Shown here: piece after piece, positions 4,657-8,949 of the stretch
Position numbering within the stretch: the first letter of the stretch is position 1
Layout of the letters: every line of letters begins with the position of its first letter
Source of the DNA: Chitinophagaceae bacterium UBA3961
Lineage (GTDB): Bacteria > Bacteroidota > Bacteroidia > Chitinophagales > Chitinophagaceae
Direction of reading: 5' to 3'
DNA: 8,949 bases
Assembly: GCA_002385265.1 (NCBI GenBank)
Contig: DGDD01000067.1
Span: 1 to 8,949 of the forward strand
Program-made: the position numbers and the translations under genes
The notes under the pieces: generated by a model
Database searches by the model: none
What the model saw: only the letters and a program-made list of their open reading frames with translations
What the model was told of the DNA's origin: nothing

Positions 4657-5610
4657 TTAAATCAAGATAGATTCCGCAGTTGATTGATCCTGATTTAGTT
4701 GTGCTTTTAAGGCATCTAAACCGGCAAATTTTTGCTCATTTCGAATAAAATCGATCAATTCTACTCTAATAAATTGATCGTAAATATCTTGATTGAATTG
4801 AAAGAGATTAACTTCTATCACTTTGTTCATTCCTCCTACAGTTGGGCGTATTCCAATATTCATCATTCCTTTCAATTTTACAGGATTTTCTTGTGTGGTA
4901 TACGCTTTAGTTTGAACAGTTGCTTTCACTGCGTATACGCCGTTACTTGGAATGAGTTTGTCGGGAGAAACAATGTTTAGGTTGGCAGTTGGAAATCCAA
5001 TGGTTCGTCCAAGTTGGTTTCCTTTTACCACCAATCCTTCAAAAAAATATGGATACCCGAGAAGGGTTCTGGCTTCACGTACCAAACCTTTGCCCAAGGC
5101 TTCTCTAATACGCGTTGAGCTAATGGCGTTTGCTTCCAGAACTTGGGCAGGAATTTCTTTCAATTGATATCGATAGATCGATTGAAGTTGTTCAAGCAAG
5201 GCAAAGTTGCCGGATCTGTTTGCACCAAATCGGTGGTCGTAACCTATTATAATTGCTTGGGGAGAAAAATACCGCACTAAAAAATCACGAACATAGGAGG
5301 TAGCGTCCATTTTGGCAAACGTTTCAGTGAAGGGGATGATTACCAAATGATCAATACCTGCTTTTCTCAATAAAAGAATACGTTCTTCTAAAGTGGTTAA
5401 TAAACTGAGCGGTTGGCCGGAATGAGAAACAATATGCCTCGGATGAGGGTGAAAACTTATTAAAACTGAAGTGCCTCCGATAGCGGCGGCCTCTTTTTTC
5501 AGTTGATTTAAAATGTATTCATGACCCAGATGAACGCCATCGAAGGTTCCAATGGTAATTACTGCCTTTTGAAACTGTGGTAAATCGTTTATTCCGTAAT
5601 GAACTTGCAT
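4657..5610 (-). CDS. ribF: Bifunctional riboflavin kinase / FAD synthetase
   Basis: This 317-residue cytoplasmic enzyme phosphorylates riboflavin to FMN and adenylylates FMN to FAD. The N-terminal adenylyltransferase domain (about 1-180) has the nucleotide-binding signature GTFDGVHLGH (21-30), FHPHP (53-57), the flavin-site motif GYDHRFG (123-129) and ISSTRIR (163-169). The C-terminal kinase domain (about 183-310) has GRTIGFPTANL (201-211) with the PTAN motif that binds MgATP, NGVYAV (223-228), NIGIRPTVGG (251-260) and the probable catalytic Glu266. Length and motifs are complete, so both activities should be intact. The gene is single and divergent from purM. A promoter-like pair lies just upstream with its -7 box 10 nt from the ATG. 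No FMN riboswitch is present in the short spacer, and no strong terminator follows. Confidence 0.97.
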   Translation of the reverse strand: MQVHYGINDLPQFQKAVITIGTFDGVHLGHEYILNQLKKEAAAIGGTSVLISFHPHPRHIVSHSGQPLSLLTTLEERILLLRKAGIDHLVIIPFTETFAKMDATSYVRDFLVRYFSPQAIIIGYDHRFGANRSGNFALLEQLQSIYRYQLKEIPAQVLEANAISSTRIREALGKGLVREARTLLGYPYFFEGLVVKGNQLGRTIGFPTANLNIVSPDKLIPSNGVYAVKATVQTKAYTTQENPVKLKGMMNIGIRPTVGGMNKVIEVNLFQFNQDIYDQFIRVELIDFIRNEQKFAGLDALKAQLNQDQSTAESILI

Positions 5611-5620
5611 ATTGGGGTTG

Positions 5621-5651
5621 CAAAATTACTTAAACCTGCATTAACGTGAAA
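5621..5651 (-). promoter_or_regulatory. Promoter of ribF
   Basis: Read on the minus strand, TTTC (5651-5648), exactly 19 nt and TAATTTTG (5628-5621) fit the Bacteroidota promoter with a perfect -7 box. Transcription would start near 5616, leaving a leader of only about 6 nt before the ATG at 5610. Confidence 0.55.
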
Positions 5652-5679
5652 GAATAGTGAAAAACTGACTTGAATTTAT

Positions 5680-5711
5680 TTTCGGAGACAAGGAAAAATG
5701 GCGGACATTTG
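5680..5711 (+). promoter_or_regulatory. Weak candidate promoter of purM
   Basis: TTTC (5680-5683), 20 nt and GACATTTG (5704-5711) each differ by one base from TTTG and TAnnTTTG. An alternative -7 look-alike is TATTTTCG (5677-5684) without a -33 box. The divergent spacer shared with ribF is 118 bp. Confidence 0.25.
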
Positions 5712-5728
5712 CCACCTAATTCACCAAT

Positions 5729-6940
5729 ATGAGCTTGTATTCCAAAAGAGGGGTTTCAGCCCAAAAAGAAGAGGTACATAAGGCGGTTGAAAAACTAGAC
5801 CAGGGGCTATTTGCACACGCATTTTGCAAGATTTACCCCGATTTTCTCACCGGTGATGCCAATTGGGTGAATTTAATGCATGCCGACGGGGCCGGCACCA
5901 AAAGCATCTTAGCTTATTTGTATTGGAAAGAAACGGGCGATAAATCGGTTTGGAAAGGAATTGCACAAGACGCAGTGGTGATGAATCTTGACGACCTTCT
6001 TTGTGTAGGAATTAACGATAATTTACTCTTCAGTTCCACCATCGATCGCAACAAACGACTAATACCCGGTGAAGTGCTGGAAGAAATCATCAATGGTACG
6101 CAAGAATTATTCGACGAACTCAAAACTTATGGAGTAAATATTCATTATTTGGGAGGCGAAACAGCTGATGTGGGCGACGTTGTTCGTACGATAGCTGTGA
6201 ATGGCACAATGACCGCCAGATGGCCCAAAGAAAAATTGGTAACAAACAATGATATTGCTCCTGGACAAGTTATCGTAGGATTTGCTAGCTCCGGTAAAAC
6301 AAAGTATGAGTCTGCTTATAACAGTGGAATTGCTAGCAATGGGTTAACAAGCGCTCGTCACGACGCTTTGTCTAAATGGTATGCATCCGAATTTCCGGAA
6401 TCTTTTGATAATGGATTAGACCAAAACGTTGTATATATCGGCCCTTATCGATTCACGGATAAAATTCCCACAAACTACATCGAGCAGGCTACAGCCACCG
6501 AAAAAGAACTTGTAAAAGATTTGACCGTTGGAGACTTACTTCTTAGTCCTACAAGAACCTTCGCACCTTTGGTAAAGGGACTGCTCTCCGAAATGTTTTC
6601 CGATGTGAAGGGCATGATACATTGCTCCGGTGGGGGACAAACCAAGTGTATGAAATACCTACCCGGTAACTTCAGAATCGTAAAAGACAATTTAATGAAA
6701 GCACCGGTTATATTTCCCATGCTTCAGGATGCATCGGGAAGTGATGATCGGGAAATGTATCAAGTATTCAATATGGGACATCGCTTGGAAGTATTCACCA
6801 CCGAAAAAGCCGCTGTTGGAATGATTCAAATGGCGCAATCACTTGGTATTGAGGCGCAAATAGTAGGAAGGGTAGAAGCTTCAGAAAACAAAAAATTGGA
6901 ACTTCATAGCCCTTCTGGAACAATTGAATATCTCTATTGA
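5729..6940 (+). CDS. purM: Phosphoribosylformylglycinamidine cyclo-ligase (AIR synthetase)
   Basis: This 403-residue cytoplasmic enzyme catalyses the fifth step of purine synthesis, ATP-dependent closure of FGAM to AIR. It belongs to the PurM/PurL ATP-binding superfamily. Visible motifs are DGAGTKS (53-59), the conserved DAVVMNLDDLLCVG (81-94), GGETADVGD (142-150), SNGLTSARH (203-211), SPTRTFAP (273-280), HCSGGGQTK (298-306) and FNMGHRLEV (347-355). At about 400 residues it is longer than the ~345-residue E. coli type, as is usual for the Bacteroidota form. The ATG at 5729 opens directly into the conserved YSKRGVS start, so the start is firm. It stands alone, divergent from ribF; the other pur genes are not in view. 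A 9-bp hairpin (6944-6964) begins 4 nt after the stop but lacks a T run. Confidence 0.94.
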   Translation: MSLYSKRGVSAQKEEVHKAVEKLDQGLFAHAFCKIYPDFLTGDANWVNLMHADGAGTKSILAYLYWKETGDKSVWKGIAQDAVVMNLDDLLCVGINDNLLFSSTIDRNKRLIPGEVLEEIINGTQELFDELKTYGVNIHYLGGETADVGDVVRTIAVNGTMTARWPKEKLVTNNDIAPGQVIVGFASSGKTKYESAYNSGIASNGLTSARHDALSKWYASEFPESFDNGLDQNVVYIGPYRFTDKIPTNYIEQATATEKELVKDLTVGDLLLSPTRTFAPLVKGLLSEMFSDVKGMIHCSGGGQTKCMKYLPGNFRIVKDNLMKAPVIFPMLQDASGSDDREMYQVFNMGHRLEVFTTEKAAVGMIQMAQSLGIEAQIVGRVEASENKKLELHSPSGTIEYLY

Positions 6941-7332
6941 TAATCAATCTTTTATAAAGATTGACGAGAATTGATAAGACGACTATTCACAACAGTGAAA
7001 AAATTTCCGCAACTTTTTTTAAAAAAAAATCAGTTTTCGCACAATAATGTTAAAAAAACTGAAAATGACGCCCGTATTGGGTTACATTCGATTTGAATAG
7101 GTATTAACACTACCGGTTTAAAGGAAAAACTGGGGTAAGTGGGGAGTTAAAGGAGTTGAAAGGCTATGAATTCTCAAATTTGATGTTTACATTTGTCCAT
7201 ACGGTTTAATGGATTGGACGCTTTTAACAGCCTGTTAGCAAGGGCTTTGCAACCTACCTTGAACATACTTAGTCTTTAGATTGTTGATCCTGTACCCACC
7301 ATTCGGTCACAGTCATAACTTTTATTACGAAT
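6941..7332. other. Long non-coding stretch between purM and the sigma factor gene
   Basis: No gene is seen in these 392 bp. TCAATCTTT / AAAGATTGA (6944-6964) is a perfect 9-bp hairpin with a TAT loop just after purM; without a T run it is a weak terminator or an mRNA 3' stabiliser. Seven T followed by nine A (7014-7029) precede the 8-bp inverted repeat TCAGTTTT / AAAACTGA (7030-7062). TACATTTG (7188-7195) is a perfect -7 box but has no -33 partner; if used it gives a ~130-nt leader for the sigma gene. TAACTTTT (7316-7323) is a near-match just before the start. The region probably holds the sigma gene promoters. Confidence 0.5.
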
Positions 7333-8190
7333 ATGAGACAGCTCAAAATTGCTACCCAGATCACCAATCGCGACTCGCAGGCAGTAGAAAAGTATCTTCA
7401 GGAAATCTCTAAGATTTCGATGATCACTCCCGAAGAGGAGACAGTACTTGCCCAGCGCATTAAAATGGGAGATCAGAGAGCATTAGACAAGTTAGTACAG
7501 GCGAACCTTCGTTTCGTTGTATCTGTAGCAAAACAGTATCAACACCAAGGTTTATCATTGAGCGATTTGATTAATGAAGGAAATTTAGGTTTGATTAAAG
7601 CGGCACAACGTTTTGATGAAACAAAAGGTTTCAAATTCATCTCTTACGCTGTTTGGTGGATTCGTCAGTCGATTCTTCAGGCTTTGGCCGAGCAAGGACG
7701 TCTGGTTCGTCTTCCACAAAACAAGATCGGAACTTACAATAAAGCAAACAAAGCTTATATGGCTTTCGAACAAGAACACGAACGCGAGCCATCTACTGAA
7801 GAGTTAGCTGAATTGTTGGAAATGAGTGAAACAGAAATCAATAATATTTTCCAAAGTAATACACGTCACACCAGTTTGGATGCTCCTGTTCACGAAGCAG
7901 AAGACGTAGCCATGGGTGATTTATTAGAAGGCGCCGACGATACCGATGACGATGTGATGAAAGATTCACTCCGAAACGAAATTCGCCGTGTGTTGAAATC
8001 TTTAAGTCCACGTGAAGCTGAAATTGTAAATGCTTATTTTGGTTTGGATGGCGAAAATGGCGTTACAATTGAGCAAATTGGTCAGAAATACGATCTTACC
8101 AAAGAACGTATTCGTCAGATCAAAGAAAGAGCTATTAAGCGTCTGCAAAAAGCACGCTATAGCAATGCTCTGAAAGCTTATTTGGGTTAA
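7333..8190 (+). CDS. rpoD: Primary sigma-70 factor of RNA polymerase
   Basis: This 285-residue housekeeping sigma factor directs RNA polymerase to TTTG / TAnnTTTG promoters. It lacks region 1.1 and the long non-conserved insert of E. coli sigma-70, as is usual in Bacteroidota. Region 1.2 is at about 16-46. Region 2 (about 52-122) has DLINEGNLGLIKAAQRFD (78-95) for core binding and FKFISYAVWWIRQSILQAL (100-118) for -7 recognition and melting. Region 3 runs about 125-200 and contains an acidic stretch (EGADDTDDD). Region 4 (about 212-285) ends in the helix-turn-helix with TIEQIGQKYDLTKERIRQIK (245-264). All regions are intact and the length is normal. The ATG at 7333 gives the usual MRQLKI start. 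The gene is monocistronic, with a long upstream spacer and its own terminator. Such genes are also named sigA. Confidence 0.96.
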   Translation: MRQLKIATQITNRDSQAVEKYLQEISKISMITPEEETVLAQRIKMGDQRALDKLVQANLRFVVSVAKQYQHQGLSLSDLINEGNLGLIKAAQRFDETKGFKFISYAVWWIRQSILQALAEQGRLVRLPQNKIGTYNKANKAYMAFEQEHEREPSTEELAELLEMSETEINNIFQSNTRHTSLDAPVHEAEDVAMGDLLEGADDTDDDVMKDSLRNEIRRVLKSLSPREAEIVNAYFGLDGENGVTIEQIGQKYDLTKERIRQIKERAIKRLQKARYSNALKAYLG

Positions 8191-8212
8191 ATTTTAATGG
8201 GTTATAGTACCG

Positions 8213-8243
8213 TCCCGTCGGAGTTTCCGACGGGATTTTTTTT
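8213..8243 (+). terminator. Rho-independent terminator of rpoD
   Basis: A perfect 9-bp stem (TCCCGTCGG / CCGACGGGA) with an AGTTT loop spans 8213-8235 and is followed by eight T (8236-8243). It starts 22 nt after the sigma factor stop codon and insulates the next gene. Confidence 0.92.
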
Positions 8244-8269
8244 GCCTCTATTTTAACAATTATCATCCT

Positions 8270-8299
8270 TTTGATGTTTAGTTTAGAATGGTAACTTTG
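8270..8299 (+). promoter_or_regulatory. Promoter of the DUF4249 gene
   Basis: TTTG (8270-8273), 18 nt and TAACTTTG (8292-8299) match both Bacteroidota promoter boxes at every defined base; the spacer is one base short of the usual 19-21. Transcription would begin near 8304, about 4 nt before the ATG, so the mRNA should be practically leaderless. Confidence 0.65.
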
Positions 8300-8307
8300 C
8301 CCCTGAT

Positions 8308-8949
8308 ATGAAATGGAACCAAATCCTAGGAATGTGTTTAGCAACTGTATTGTTCTCTTCTTGTGAAAAGTCGATCAGTTTTACTCCCGAAAATAGCGAT
8401 CCACTGCTAGTGGTGGAGGCGAGCATTGAAAGTGGTCAAGCACCAACTGTTATTCTATCAAAGTCTGTCAATTACTTTTCTAAAATTAGCCCCGATATTT
8501 TAGCAGGAAGTTTTGTGAGAAATGCCAAAGTGACGATGTCGAATGGCGCTTTAACTCATACTTTGAAAGAGTATGCGATACCCAATGTGAATGGATACAC
8601 CTTGTATTATTATTCCATTGATTCTTCACAGCTACAAACTGCCTTTATTGGTACTTTTAATACCAAATACGACTTAAAGATTGAGGTCGACGGTATTGTG
8701 TATACCTCTTCAACAACCATTCCGGCATTAACAAAAACGGTGGATTCTTTATGGTGGGAACCGGCTCCACCTTCCGTTGATACCCCTTATGTAAAATTAA
8801 TGGCTCGTATTACTGACCCACCCGGCTTTGGAAATTACATCCGCTATTTTACCAAAAAAAACAGTGAACCTTTTTACCCGGGCCGGAACTCGGTTTTTGA
8901 TGATCAAATTGTAGATGGGCAAACCTATAATGTGCAGATCGACCGTGGA
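8308..8949 (+). CDS. DUF4249 outer-membrane lipoprotein, N-terminal part
   Basis: The reading frame is open for 214 codons to the window edge with no stop, so the 3' end is missing. The protein begins with a lipoprotein signal (hydrophobic stretch then FSSC, cysteine 19). It continues as the DUF4249 family does: DPLLVVEASIESGQAP (31-46), then LSKSVNYF, a strand-rich stretch including RNAKVTMSNG, and TYNVQIDRG at the cut end. DUF4249 proteins are exported lipoproteins often encoded beside TonB-dependent receptors, where they are thought to act as a partner protein; no substrate is known. Here the gene opens a new unit after the rpoD terminator with its own strong promoter, so any receptor gene should lie to the right of the window. 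Family assignment is by recognition of the N-terminal pattern. Confidence 0.85.
   Translation, partial: MKWNQILGMCLATVLFSSCEKSISFTPENSDPLLVVEASIESGQAPTVILSKSVNYFSKISPDILAGSFVRNAKVTMSNGALTHTLKEYAIPNVNGYTLYYYSIDSSQLQTAFIGTFNTKYDLKIEVDGIVYTSSTTIPALTKTVDSLWWEPAPPSVDTPYVKLMARITDPPGFGNYIRYFTKKNSEPFYPGRNSVFDDQIVDGQTYNVQIDRG

Noticed and set aside
4732..5167. Plus-strand ORFs opposite ribF
   Set aside because: Antisense shadows of an unmistakable ribF.
5611..5728. FMN riboswitch before ribF
   Set aside because: The spacer is 118 bp shared with purM, the predicted leader is about 6 nt, and no conserved FMN aptamer sequence is seen.
7585..7807. Short ORFs on both strands inside the sigma factor gene
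   Set aside because: Frame shadows of a fully conserved sigma-70 gene.
8135..8344. 69-codon minus-strand ORF across the rpoD terminator
   Set aside because: It spans the rpoD end, a strong rightward terminator and the DUF4249 promoter, and has no recognisable feature.
1..8949. Mobile element, phage, CRISPR or defence system
   Set aside because: No transposase, integrase, regularly spaced direct repeats or known defence domain is visible on either strand.

Overview
The window looks like chromosomal DNA of a Bacteroidota bacterium, most likely from the Chitinophagaceae/Sphingobacteriales side (an inference from protein style, not a database match). The signs are a short primary sigma factor without region 1.1, a ~400-residue PurM of the Bacteroidota type, a DUF4249 lipoprotein, a domain like a type IX secretion sorting signal, an AT-rich sequence, few Shine-Dalgarno sites, and several copies of the Bacteroidota -7 promoter element TAnnTTTG. 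No insertion sequence, CRISPR array, tRNA, rRNA or phage gene was seen.

Layout. 1-271: the terminator of an unseen upstream gene, then a possible ~90-nt small RNA (promoter-like box, 5' hairpin, strong terminator). 272-604 (+): small four-helix DMT/DUF486 membrane protein. 607-2281 (-): a tight two-gene operon, a rhodanese-thioredoxin fusion followed by an Asp-box (Ycf48-like) lipoprotein; both are predicted to be exported. 2316-2876: an odd leftward unit with its own promoter-like element and terminator, holding an apparently frame-disrupted ORF whose 3' half is made of degenerate repeats, plus a rightward terminator that no visible gene explains. 3135-4450: three poorly characterised genes, namely a seven-helix membrane protein (+), a free-standing T9SS sorting-domain-like protein (-) and a small acidic protein (-). 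4657-6940: housekeeping genes ribF (-) and purM (+), divergent from a 118-bp spacer. 7333-8190 (+): the primary sigma factor gene after a ~390-bp non-coding stretch, closed by a strong terminator. 8308-8949 (+): the start of a DUF4249 outer-membrane lipoprotein gene that runs off the window.

How the genes relate. The core functions are FAD synthesis, purine synthesis and basal transcription; they share no pathway and look like ordinary neighbours. The envelope genes (rhodanese-thioredoxin, Asp-box lipoprotein, DUF4249) are separate units. Four -7-like elements lie so close to their start codons that the mRNAs would have almost no leader. The least explained parts are the 2316-2876 unit, the orphan sorting domain at 3779-4075 and the candidate small RNA near the left edge.
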